From Budorcas taxicolor (Eukaryota; Chordata; Mammalia; Artiodactyla; Bovidae), in contig NC_068910.1 of assembly GCF_023091745.1 (NCBI RefSeq), positions 182,025,170-182,089,169 on the forward strand: 64,000 nt of DNA, given 5' to 3'. Made by a program: the position numbers and the translations under genes. The number at the start of each line of letters is the position of its first letter. Positions within the stretch are counted from its first letter, which is position 1. The notes under the pieces are model-generated. The model was not told the origin of the DNA, ran no database searches, and saw only the letters and a list, made by a program, of their open reading frames with translations. Shown here piece by piece: positions 22,868-31,706 of this stretch.

Positions 22868-23025
22868 TAATTATTACAATAAATCAAAAGAATGTCTCAA
22901 GTTTGTGGAAATTTTACCAGACCCACTCCCACAAGATACATTTTAGGATAACAGTATTAGAATTTAACAATAGAAAGATCCTACCAGACCTACTCCGTAA
23001 TTTATATTCTAAAATATCAGGATTC

Positions 23026-24283
23026 AGTTCAGTTCAGTTCAGTCGCTCAGTTGTGTCCGACTCTGCGACCCCATGAGTTGCAGCACACCAGGCCTCCCTG
23101 TCTATCACCATCTCCCGGGGTTCACTCAAACTCATGTCCATTGAGTCAGTGATGCCATCCAGCCATCTCATCCTCTGTCGTCCCCTTCTCCTCCTGCCCT
23201 CAATCCCTCCCAGCATCAGAGTCTTTTCCAATAAGTCAACTCTTCACATGAGGTGGCCAAAGTACTGGAGCTTCAGCTTTAGCATCATTCCTTCCAAAGA
23301 AATCCCAGGGCTGAGCTCCTTCAGAATGGACTGGTTGGATCTCCTTGCAGTCCAAGGGACTCTCAAGAGTCTTCTCCAACACCACAGTTCAAAAGTATCG
23401 ATTCTTCAGCGCTCAGCTTTCTTCACAATCCAACTCTCACATCCGTTCATGACCACAGGAAAAACCATAGCCTTGACTAGACGGACCTTAGTCGGCAAAG
23501 CAATGTCTCTGCTTTTGAATATGCTATCTAGGTTGGTCATATCTTTTCTTCCAAGGAGTAGGCGTCTTTTAATTTCATGGCTGCAGTCACCATCTGCAGT
23601 GATTTTGGAGCCCCGCAAAATAAAGTCTGACACTGTTTCTACTGTCTCCCCATCCATTTCCCATGAAGTGATGGGACCAGATGCCATGATCTTCGTTTTC
23701 TGAATGTTGAGCTTTAAGCCAACCTTTTCACTCTCCTCTTTCACTTTCATCAAGAGGCTTTTTAGTTCCTCTTCACTTTCTGCCATAAGGATGGTGTCAT
23801 CTACATATCTGAGGTTATTGATATTTCTCCCGGCAATCTTGATTCCAGCTAGTGCTTTTTCCAGACCAGCGTTTCTTATGATGTACTCTGCATTGAAGTT
23901 AAATAAGCAGGGTGACAATATACAGCCTTGACGGACTCCTTTTCCTATTTGGAACCAGTCTGTTGTTCCATGTCCGGTTACAACTGTTGCTTCCTGACCT
24001 GCATATAGGTTTCTCAAGAGGCAGGTCAGGTGGTCTGGTGTTCTCGTCTCTTTCAGAATTTTCCACAGTTTATTGTGATCCACACAGTCAAAGGCTTTGG
24101 CATAGTCAATAAAGCAGAAATAGATGTTTTTCTGGAACTCTCTTGCTTTTTCGATGATCCAGCGGATGTTGGCAATTAGATCTCTGGTTCCTCTGCCTTT
24201 TCTAAAACCAGCTTGAACATCAGGAAATTCACGGTTCACGTATTGCTGAAGCCTGGCTTGGAGAATTTTGAGCATTACTTTAC
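23026..24283 (-). mobile_element. BovB LINE, 5' truncated, ACTGA-type tail
   Basis: The plus strand opens with the inverted (ACTGA)n tail (ttcagttcagttcagttcag) and continues to 'gagcattactttac', the 5' truncation. Bases 23537-24283 form an inverted repeat with 22281-22860 of the plus-strand copy and share its private variants. Confidence 0.92.
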
Positions 24284-24485
24284 AGAGTTTAAACTGAGTT
24301 GTTTGTTGTGTAATCATCAATTCTGGGCTTAAAGAAAAAAAATGTTCTATGTGACTAAGACTAAGGAATGTAGAGAACAAAAAATGTTTGTCCTTTCCTC
24401 CTCCTTGAGAACCCCAGATTCCTATCTCTGCTTTGAGAGTCCCAGACCCCTTTCTCCTCCTCAGGGATCCTGGACTTCTTATCAA
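23406..24485 (-). pseudogene. Chimeric ORF: LTR-derived start plus BovB reverse transcriptase
   Basis: The 359-codon frame is the longest in the window. Residues 1 to about 68 come from the flanking LTR and the rest is BovB RT. Motif A (FIDYAKAFD) is at 125-133, motif B (GVRQGCILSP) at 183-192 and motif C (YVDD) at 227-230, where most BovB copies read YADD. All catalytic Asp residues are present, but the N-terminal endonuclease and part of the RT fingers are missing, and the frame ends before the BovB C-terminus. It is a truncated retroelement pseudogene, although the frame is unusually clean. Confidence 0.8.
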
Positions 24486-24510
24486 CCTGCCTAGGAATTG
24501 ACTCTGTCAG

Positions 24511-24544
24511 TAAGACACTACTTCATATCCACTAGGACGACAAT
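24511..24544 (+). mobile_element. Old L1 host, short middle part
   Basis: 'cactacttcatatccactag' fits the sense L1 text that continues at 24774 with 'ggatggctatgataaaa'. Confidence 0.6.
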
Positions 24545-24772
24545 GGGTTTCCCAGGTGGCTCGGTGGTAAAGAATTCACTCATCAAGGCAGGAAACACAA
24601 GAGATGTGGTTTTGATCTCTGGTTTGGGAAGATCCCCTGGAACAGAAAATGGCAACCAATTCCAATATTCTTGGCTGGAAATTTTCATGGACAGAGGAGC
24701 CTGGCAGGTTATAGTCCATGGGGTTGCAAAGAGTTGGACACTGCTGAGCACACACACACAACAACACAGCAA
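24545..24772 (+). mobile_element. Bov-tA SINE with CA-rich tail
   Basis: The tRNA head (gggtttcccaggtggctcgg) and BovB-like body are present, with a tail of CACACACACA at about 24749-24760 and CAACA repeats. It interrupts the old L1. Confidence 0.9.
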
Positions 24773-25083
24773 CAGGATGGCTATGATAAAAAGGAGAATA
24801 TCAAGTGTTGACAAGGATGTAGAGAAATTGTAATACATTGCATAAGGTAAAATCACACAGCCGCTTTGAAATACAGTCTGACAGTTCCTCAGAATGTTAA
24901 GCATTGAGTTACAATTCTAATCCTAGACATACATCGAAGAGAAATGAAAACATGTGCCCACAAATAAACCTGTGTCCAAATGCTCATAGCTGTATTATTC
25001 ACCGTAGTCACAAAATAGGAACAATCCCAAAGTTCACAAACCAATGAATGGATAAAAAATGCGGAATAGTCATACAGGAGAAT
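24773..25083 (+). mobile_element. Old L1 host, third part
   Basis: Sense L1 3' region: 'ggatggctatgataaaaagg', 'gacaaggatgtagagaaat' and 'atgaatggataaaaaatgcg'. It has no coding capacity. Confidence 0.75.
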
Positions 25084-25447
25084 TGTTTCAGTCCGTTTCA
25101 GCTGCTATAACAACATACCATAGACCAGGTGGCTTTAATAACAAACATTTGCTTCCCATAGTTCTGGCAGCTAAGTCCAAGTCAAAAGCAATGGCAAATT
25201 CAGTGTCTAGTGAGACCCCACTTTCTGGTTCACAGATGGCTATCATTTTGCTGTGTCCTTACCTGGCAGAAGGGACAAGAAAGTTCTCTGAGATCTGTTT
25301 CATTAGGGCACTAATTCCATTTTTAAGGGCTTTATCCTCCTGAACTAATTACTTCCCAAAGGCTCCACCTCTTAGTACCATCACATTGAGGGTTAAGATT
25401 TCAACATATAAATTTGGGAGGGGGACATAAATAATCAGTCCATAGTA
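25084..25447 (-). mobile_element. MLT1-type LTR (ERVL-MaLR), antisense
   Basis: The plus strand reads as the complement of an MLT1A/B-like LTR: 'cagctgctataacaacatac', 'ctggttcacagatggc', 'ccaaaggctccacctctta' and 'accatcacattgagggtta'. It lies inside the L1 with GAAT-like direct repeats at its edges. It is a solo LTR without viral genes. Confidence 0.8.
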
Positions 25448-25800
25448 GGAATATAATTTGGTAATAAAAATGTATAGAAACCTGATACAGGTCATAACAT
25501 GGATGAACCTTGAGAACATTATAGTAACTGAAGGAAGCCAGTCACAAAAGGCCACATATTGTATGATTCCATATATATAAAATACAGAAAACAGATTTAC
25601 AGGTTGCCAGGGGCTGGGGAGAAGGAGAATGGGAAGTGACTGCTACTGGTACAGAAGTTCTTTTGAGGATGATGAAGATGTTCTAAAATTAGATTGTAGT
25701 GATATTTGTACAACTCTGTGAATTTACTAAAAACCACTGATTTGGACACTATAAATGGGTGAATTTTGTCATATATGAATTATAGCTCAATAAAGTTGAT
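25448..25800 (+). mobile_element. Old L1 host, 3' end
   Basis: 'cataacatggatgaaccttg', 'gttgccaggggctggggag' and the terminal 'gaattatagctcaataaag' mark the L1 3' UTR end. Confidence 0.8.
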
Positions 25801-25870
25801 GGCTTTCCAGGTGGTGCTAGTGGTTAAGAACCCACCTGCCAAAGAAGGAGACACAAGAGGCAGGTTTGAT
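25801..25870 (+). mobile_element. Bov-tA SINE, tRNA head only
   Basis: Only the tRNA-like head is present: 'ggctttccaggtggtgctag', then 'acacaagaggcaggtttgat'. It starts directly after the L1 3' end. Confidence 0.75.
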
Positions 25871-26171
25871 CTAATAGGGGCGAAGAGGTGGGGAGCATGT
25901 CTTGAGAAAGCCCTCCATCCACTTCCTCCATTGAGGGGATAGTACTCCACTGCCACAAGGGGGTTGTGCTTCCTCTTCTCTTTGTTGGAAAATTCACCCT
26001 TCATTTTGTGCCTTCTCAGGTCTTGGTAATATGCCTATATTTAAAACAATCTCACTGCAGATTTTTTTTTTAATTTTTGGATGATTTTCTCATTATTATT
26101 TTTATTCATATGTATTTCAGCATCATTGGGACCATGAGAATGAATCAGTTGTACTTAAGTTTGTCAACATT
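25871..26171. other. Unassigned AT-rich segment
   Basis: I recognise neither a gene nor a repeat here. Confidence 0.35.
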
Positions 26172-26464
26172 TTTTTAAAAGCTTATTTCTTTCTTTATTT
26201 CGTTGCACTAGGTCTGCATTGCTGCAGGTGGGCTTTCTGAAGTTGTGGCGAGCAAGGGCTTCTCTTCGTTGAGGTGCATGGGACTTCTCACTGTGGTGGC
26301 TTCCCTTGTCACAGAGCACGGGCTGTAGGCACACAGCCATCAGTCGCTGTGGTGCACAGGCTCAGTTGCTCGGAGGCATGTGGAACCTTCCTGGACCAGG
26401 GACTGAACCTGTGTCCCCTGCACTAGCAGGCACATTCTTATCCACTGTGCCACTAGAGAAGTTC
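26172..26464 (-). mobile_element. CHR-type SINE with 8-bp target-site duplication
   Basis: The long CHR form is antisense: 'gttgcactaggtctgcattg' through 'ggaccagggactgaacctg' to 'ccactgtgccactagagaag'. The repeat tcaacatt flanks it at 26164-26171 and 26465-26472. Confidence 0.88.
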
Positions 26465-26559
26465 TCAACATTATATCACACTAAGAGAGAGTCATTTCTG
26501 ACTCCTTTTCTTTCTTCTTCGTTCTTTTCCAGGCTTCTTCTCCAGGCATCATGAGTCTT

Positions 26560-26990
26560 TAGAGGTCTGTCCTGGTTTCAGTACCAAATGAAGCTCAGGT
26601 TCCTGATGTTCTCATCGCAGAGAGAATTCAGTGAGACACAAAGTGATAGGTAAAAAGTGAATTTATTCGGATTCAGAGAGAAACACACTCCACAGAGGGT
26701 GGGCCCCTGCAGAGGGAGAGTGCTGCCTCACTGCAGATTTTTGAGTGTGTTGATATATTGGTTTTTTTCATAGGCTGTGAAACCTTTGAAAAAATTTCCA
26801 GACCAAATCAGATTAAATGAGCTTCCCATCTGAGACTGTGAGAGACTGCACTGTGTAGTGTCAGTAGCATGACAACAGGCCTGCTAGATTTGGGTTAAAG
26901 AAGTTATGGGAATTCAGGTGAGCTGACATTTCCTGTTCTGCTTCTGAACAACTCAATTCTCACTTAGAGTCCACAGACGTCTGTGACGCC
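26560..26990 (-). mobile_element. Class I ERV fragment: leader and LTR
   Basis: Read on the minus strand, an LTR 3' part ends at a CA dinucleotide (plus strand 26589). A stretch resembling a retroviral primer-binding site and leader (26569-26586) follows directly. An inverted AATAAA-like signal sits at about 26660. No gag, pol or env is seen. The far LTR boundary is unclear. Confidence 0.5.
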
Positions 26991-27064
26991 AAACCAGCAA
27001 AAAGATCACACAAAGTTTGCTTTTAGAGAAATGATGGCTTTCTTTCTTTTTAATATATATTTTT

Positions 27065-27237
27065 GAGGTGAACCATTTTTAAAGTCTTTATTGAATTTGT
27101 TACAATATTGTTTCTGTTTTATGTTTTGGTTTTTTGGCTGAGAGGCATGTAGGATCTTAGCCCCCAAACAGGCATCGAGCCCACACCCCCTGCACTGGAA
27201 GGTGAAGTCTTAACCACTGGATTTCCAGGGAAGGCCC
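27065..27237 (-). mobile_element. CHR-type SINE, antisense
   Basis: 'aaccatttttaaagtcttta' and 'gcactggaaggtgaagtct' to 'taaccactggatttccaggg' identify the CHR family in antisense. Confidence 0.82.
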
Positions 27238-27403
27238 CTTGGCTTTTATTTAATAAAAATGGGCACCTATTTCTCTGTACCTGTTCACAAAGAGCTGACT
27301 AACTATTTGCTGCTAAATACAATGTGGAAATCCGTGTCAGGTCTAGATGGCTATCAATATCCTTGAAAAGATGAACTTTTGGTCACAAATCTAACATTTT
27401 AAA

Positions 27404-27705
27404 TTGTTGTTCAGTTACTAAGTTGTGTCAGCTCTTTGAGACTCCATTGACGGCAGTACGCCAGGCTTCCCTGTCCTTCACTATCTCCTGGAGTTTGCTC
27501 AAACTCATGTCCATTGAGTCAGTGATGCCATCCAACTGTCTCATCCTCTGTCGCCCCCTTCCCCTCCTGCCTTCAATCTTTCCCAGTATCAAGGTCTTTT
27601 CCAATGAATTGGCTCTTTGCATCAGGTGGCCAAAGTATTGGAGCATCAGCCTCAGTCCTTTCAATGAACATTCATTGTTGATTTCCTTTAATTGACTGGT
27701 TGCAT
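27404..27705 (-). mobile_element. BovB LINE 3' end, CAA-type tail
   Basis: Antisense BovB tail 'ttgttgttcagttactaag' through 'ggtggccaaagtattggagc'. It is about 300 bases long and strongly diverged. Confidence 0.9.
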
Positions 27706-28497
27706 GCCTGCCATTTAATTGCTCTACCACAATACAAAAAATCCTAGCTAATGGATTTGTTTCATCAAAACTGGTTTTCTGTACGGATGGAGATGCTAAT
27801 TACTTACAGGGCGTGATTTGCACCTGACCAGCTGCAGCCTCTCACCCTCCACTTCTGGCGCTTCCCCAACTCAGTCTCCTTCAGTTGCGACGGAGTTATA
27901 CACTTAAAGGTTAAGTTATTGCTCTATCGGTTTTTCTTTAAAATACAAATATGCTCGGGAGAAGCATATTTAGCATTTTAGAATTACCAACACCTTGATT
28001 AGATTCAATTAGATTCCCTGAATTTATTAGGTCCCTTTTGTCTCCTTGATAACACAGAGAAGCATCCAGAAAAAAGAAAAGAGGAGGGTGGGGATTCTGA
28101 CTGGGAATAAAGAAACACAGAATAAAGAGCAAAGGACTGGCAGTCAGAAGGCCTGGGTGAGCTCCTGGGATCAACAGTTACTTATTTCTAAGCCTTAGTT
28201 TCCTCATTTATAAAAAGAGACTAGTGGTAGTAATGCCATCTGCCCTCCCAGCATCCAGCTCAGTGTTGGGGTCAAGGCAGTTGTGAAAAGGGGGAATTTT
28301 TGTTACCTCTAAACTGGGCTTTGCAAGCATGCAGCCCAGACAGCACTTAATGCACCCCCTACACCTGCTGGACAGTGTTGAAGGACCCCAGTAGACCACG
28401 AATTGCACACAGACCTTGAAGATACTATTTCCTACATACTTCCTATGGAAAATACTAAATGGGGTTTTTAAAATTTTTTTAATTTTTTAAAAATATA
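27706..28497. other. Unique segment with a MIR fragment
   Basis: A CpG-containing stretch lies at about 27805-27900 and is otherwise featureless. A sense MIR fragment is probable at 28120-28240 ('gactggcagtcagaaggcct', 'agtttcctcatttataaaaa'). No gene is seen. Confidence 0.45.
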
Positions 28498-28758
28498 ATT
28501 TTATTTATTTATTTTTGGCTGTGCTGGGTCTTTGTTGTTGCACACGGGCTTTCTCTAGTTGTGGCAAGTGGGGGCTACTCTTCCTTGTGGGGCACAGGCT
28601 CTGGGACACGCAGGCTTCAGTAGTTGCTGTGCCCGGGCTCTAGAGCACAGGCCCCGTAGTTGTGGCATGTGGGCTTAGCTGCTTCACAGCATGTGGGATC
28701 TTCCTGGTCTTCTTTTTGGCAGGCAGATTCTTTACCACTGAGCCACGTGGGAAGCCCC
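28498..28758 (-). mobile_element. CHR-type SINE, long form, antisense
   Basis: 'ttggctgtgctgggtctttg', 'gggctttctctagttgtggc', 'gtgggatcttcctgg' and 'ctttaccactgagccacgtg' mark a nearly complete copy. Confidence 0.9.
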
Positions 28759-28759
28759 C

Positions 28760-28976
28760 TTAAAAATTTTTTTCCCCAATATCTTGTTAAGAAAATTTTC
28801 AATCATATGTAAAAGTTGAAAGAAATTTACAGTGAGCCCACGTATACACCCCACCTAGATTCTATAACCAGCATTGTATTTTATTTGCTTTATCCCACGT
28901 TTCTTCATTGATTCAGTTATCTTTAAAATCAGGTTAGCTTTGCAGGCCACTTATTAAGATACTTTGTCTGGCAACC
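28760..28976 (-). mobile_element. Old L1 3' UTR fragment, antisense
   Basis: 'acagtgagcccacgtataca' and 'tattttatttgctttatccc' match antisense L1M 3' UTR text that I recall. Confidence 0.5.
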
Positions 28977-28986
28977 AACATGTACA

Positions 28987-29258
28987 GCTGCTGCTGCTAA
29001 GTTGCTTCAGTCGTGTTCAACTCTGTGCGACCCCATAGACAGCAGGCCACCAGTCTCCCCCGTCCCTGGGATTCTCCAAGCAATAACACTGGAGTGGGTT
29101 GCCATTTCCTTCTCCAATGCATGAAAATGAAAAGTGAAAGTGAAGTCGCTCAGTCGTGTCCAACTCTTAGCGACCCCATGGACTGCAGCCCACCAGGCTC
29201 CTCCGTCCATGGGATTTTCCAGGCAAGAGCACTGGAGTGGGTTGCCATTGCCTTCTCC
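28987..29258 (-). mobile_element. Bov-A2 dimeric SINE
   Basis: A full antisense Bov-A2: the CTG-repeat end, first unit ('gttgcttcagtcgtgttcaa'), linker 'gaaaagtgaaagtgaagtcg', and a second unit ending 'ccattgccttctcc'. Direct repeats aacatgtaca at 28977-28986 and 29259-29268 flank it. Confidence 0.95.
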
Positions 29259-29268
29259 AACATGTACA

Positions 29269-29650
29269 GAGGAGGAATCAAATAAAGCTTTTTTTTTTGC
29301 ATCCCACTTGGGGTTGTTACGTCTAAGAGCCTTAATGGCTAAATCCTTTTATCCTTTTCCAAAAAACTAAGATACAGAAAAGATAGATTTGGTAAAGCCA
29401 GTAATATCTTAATGGTCCTCATCACCCTAGGTAAACCATGAAATTTTTTATATTTAGGCAAGAACACGAAGGAAACAGAAGGAGTTTGCTTTTTTTTAAA
29501 GCATCATTGATGAGAACAGAGAGGGAGGATTATTTTTTAAAAAAAAAAGTAAAAGAAAAGAGAAAGACTTGTCTATTATTAAAAGTTCTGAAATAAAGCA
29601 AAAAACTACACACAAAATATTTAAACCGCCCTGTATATTTGTTTAAACAA
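29269..29650. other. Unassigned AT-rich segment
   Basis: No repeat family or gene is recognised. Confidence 0.35.
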
Positions 29651-29841
29651 CATGAAAAGTGAAAGAAAGTGAAGTCGCTCACCCCGTGGACTGTAACCCA
29701 CCAGGCTCCTCCATCCATGGGATTCTCCAGGCAAGAATCCTGGAGTGGGTTGCCATTTCCTTCTCCAGAGGATCTTCCCAACCCAGGGATCGAACTTAGG
29801 TCTCCCGCATTGCGGGCAGATGCTTTAACCTCTGAGCCACT
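29651..29841 (-). mobile_element. Bov-tA SINE with a small tail deletion
   Basis: A minus-strand copy; between 'gaagtcgctc' and 'accccgtggactg' about 19 bases are missing. It ends at 'aacctctgagccac'. Confidence 0.9.
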
Positions 29842-29909
29842 AAATATCCTTAAACAGTACACTCTGCACCTAATGAAATGTACAAGGAAAAAGATTATGT
29901 TAAACCAAG

Positions 29910-30040
29910 TAGGAATTCCCTGGTGGTCCAGTGGTTAGGACTCTGAGTTCCCACTGGAGGGAGCACAGGGGCCAAAGGTTTGATCTCTGGTCAGGGAACT
30001 AAGATCCTGCAAGCCAGTGGCATGGCCAGACACAAAGTAA
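29910..30040 (+). mobile_element. CHR-type SINE
   Basis: 'aggaattccctggtggtcca', 'gtggttaggactctgagttc' and 'tcagggaactaagatcctgc' define a sense copy with a recognisable A box. Confidence 0.88.
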
Positions 30041-30249
30041 AGGGTTGTCTTGCTGACAATGGTTTGCTTATCAAAGAAAGAGAAGGTTCTGGAACACTAT
30101 AAACTGGAGCAGAAATTTTGAGCTGCATTTCTCAAACTTAGTCTTTTAAGTATCCTTTCACTATGCCTGCCATGGCTAATTACCTCCTGTGCTTATCTAG
30201 TTTTCTTTAAACTGGGTTGCTTTTTACCTTTAATATATATATTTTCATT

Positions 30250-30350
30250 GGGCTTCCTTGGTGGCTCAGATGGTAAAGCATCTTCCCACAATGAGGGAGA
30301 CCTGGTTTGATCCCTACGTCAGGAAGATCGCCTGGAAAAGAGAATGGCTA
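30250..30350 (+). mobile_element. Bov-tA SINE, 5' half
   Basis: The tRNA head 'ggcttccttggtggctcaga' and B-box-like 'ggtttgatccc' are present. The copy stops at 'agagaatggct', before the usual BovB-like tail. Confidence 0.85.
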
Positions 30351-30519
30351 GAAGACTTATCTCGTTTCCATACACAGAAAATCAATATATTTGCCATAAG
30401 CCAATAGCTACTTCAAAAATAAGAGCCATGAAAACCAAACAATATTATTAACTTCTAGTTCAATCCTGTCCTTTGACAAAGGTTCTGAACTTGGGCCTGT
30501 TCTTTCTTTCTTTCATTTT

Positions 30520-30890
30520 TTTTTAACTTTTTATGTCTATACAATTTTTAAAGTTTACTTTCCATTTACATGTCTTCCCTGGTGCTCAATCTGTAAAGAG
30601 TCTGCCTGCAATGCTGGAGACCCGAGTTCAATCCCTGGGTCAGAAAGATCCCCTGGAGAAGGGAATGGCTACCCACTCCAGTGTTCTTGCCTAGAGAATT
30701 CCATGGACAGAGGAGCCTGTTGTGTTACAGTCCATGGGGTCACAAAGAGTCAGACATGACTGAGTGACTAACAGTTTCACTTCCGTTTACAGTTATTACA
30801 TTGGCTATATTCCCTGAGCTGTACAATCCATCCTTAAGTCTATCTTATACTTAATAGTGGGAGGGGGCAACATACGGATGGAGCAGTGGG
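30520..30890 (-). mobile_element. L1 3' UTR antisense, split by a Bov-tA
   Basis: 'aagtttactttccatttaca' before and 'ggctatattccctgagctgt' after the Bov-tA are contiguous in artiodactyl L1 3' ends read in antisense. Confidence 0.7.
30571..30780 (+). mobile_element. Bov-tA SINE with 11-bp target-site duplication
   Basis: A complete copy with B-box 'gagttcaatccctgg'. The flanks are ttcc(a/g)tttaca at 30560-30570 and 30781-30791, one mismatch. Confidence 0.94.
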
Positions 30891-31706
30891 AGAAGTCTAT
30901 TCTTTTTGGAAAGTTGTTAAAACATTCAAGTGGAAGCTTCCTTCTTGATTTAATCAGAAGGATTGAGGGATAATTTAAAAAGAGAAATAATTTCTTGGCA
31001 TGTGATTCAACATCCTATAATACTGAGTCCTAGAATTATTTTATGTACTGCCATCGTACACATCCCATACTGAGGATAGCGTTTAACAGTGTATAACACA
31101 CTGTCTTGGCAGTATCTTCTGTGATCCTCTAAGTCATACTTTTCTTTGGAATGGAGTCAAGGATCAGTCGATCCCTGATTTCTCCAATTACCAGAGTGCC
31201 TTTCCTTACAAATGTCCATTATGCAACAACTCTAGCAACTGAGGACAGAGTTATGTCATAGCTTCACCTCTGTTCTTTACCCCTTGAATATCTCGAGTGC
31301 TGGCTATTCTCCAATCGTCTCCTGCTGCCCCTCACTCTCCACCCTCCTTTGACCCATTCTCTGTCCTGGAGATCATCATCTACAGACTGACTTGGATTCA
31401 GCTGAACTGAAGCAATAGCAGAAGATGGAAGTACAGAAGGAGAATGGCCAAATTTCTCCTCCCACTCCCTGTTTGCCTGATGAAATAGTTCTGGCAATAT
31501 CCTCACCCCTACCTCCATGGTTCTAACTTTGACCAGATTCTGTGAATTCTGTCCTTTCTTTGCTCTTTCAGATCTAAAGGTGACAATGACATCCTGCTGA
31601 TGATGACTCAACAATGATTTAACTTCCCTTGTTTGATCCCTCTGTCCTATTGATACTTTTATAATAATTTCTTATTAAAACACCTTCATATAAGACATCT
31701 TTTGGG
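30891..31706. other. Unique segment, possibly with an LTR-like 3' end
   Basis: No gene is seen. About 31440-31680 vaguely resembles a mammalian LTR 3' part, with 'ttcttattaaaacacc' where a polyadenylation region would be. The 116-codon minus frame 31264-31614 has no known domain. Confidence 0.3.

Larger units (their letters stand above)
21736..24510 (-). mobile_element. ERV LTR (class II-like) carrying two BovB insertions
   Basis: LTR-like sequence on the minus strand occupies about 21736-21975, 22868-23025 and 24284-24510. The first part holds an inverted polyadenylation-type signal ('gagttttattaaagcataaa'). I recall similar sequence in bovine ERVK LTRs, but the class call and exact ends are tentative. 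It has no viral gene. The BovB copies at 21976-22867 (+) and 23026-24283 (-) lie within it. Confidence 0.55.

Noticed and set aside
21930..22875. taattatt as a certain target-site duplication of the plus-strand BovB
   Set aside because: Thirty-eight unexplained bases lie between the 5' copy and the BovB start, and the motif is AT-rich. Only possible.
23026..24510. BovB RT driven by the LTR promoter
   Set aside because: The BovB lies on the upstream side of the LTR's likely start site, so LTR transcription would run away from it.
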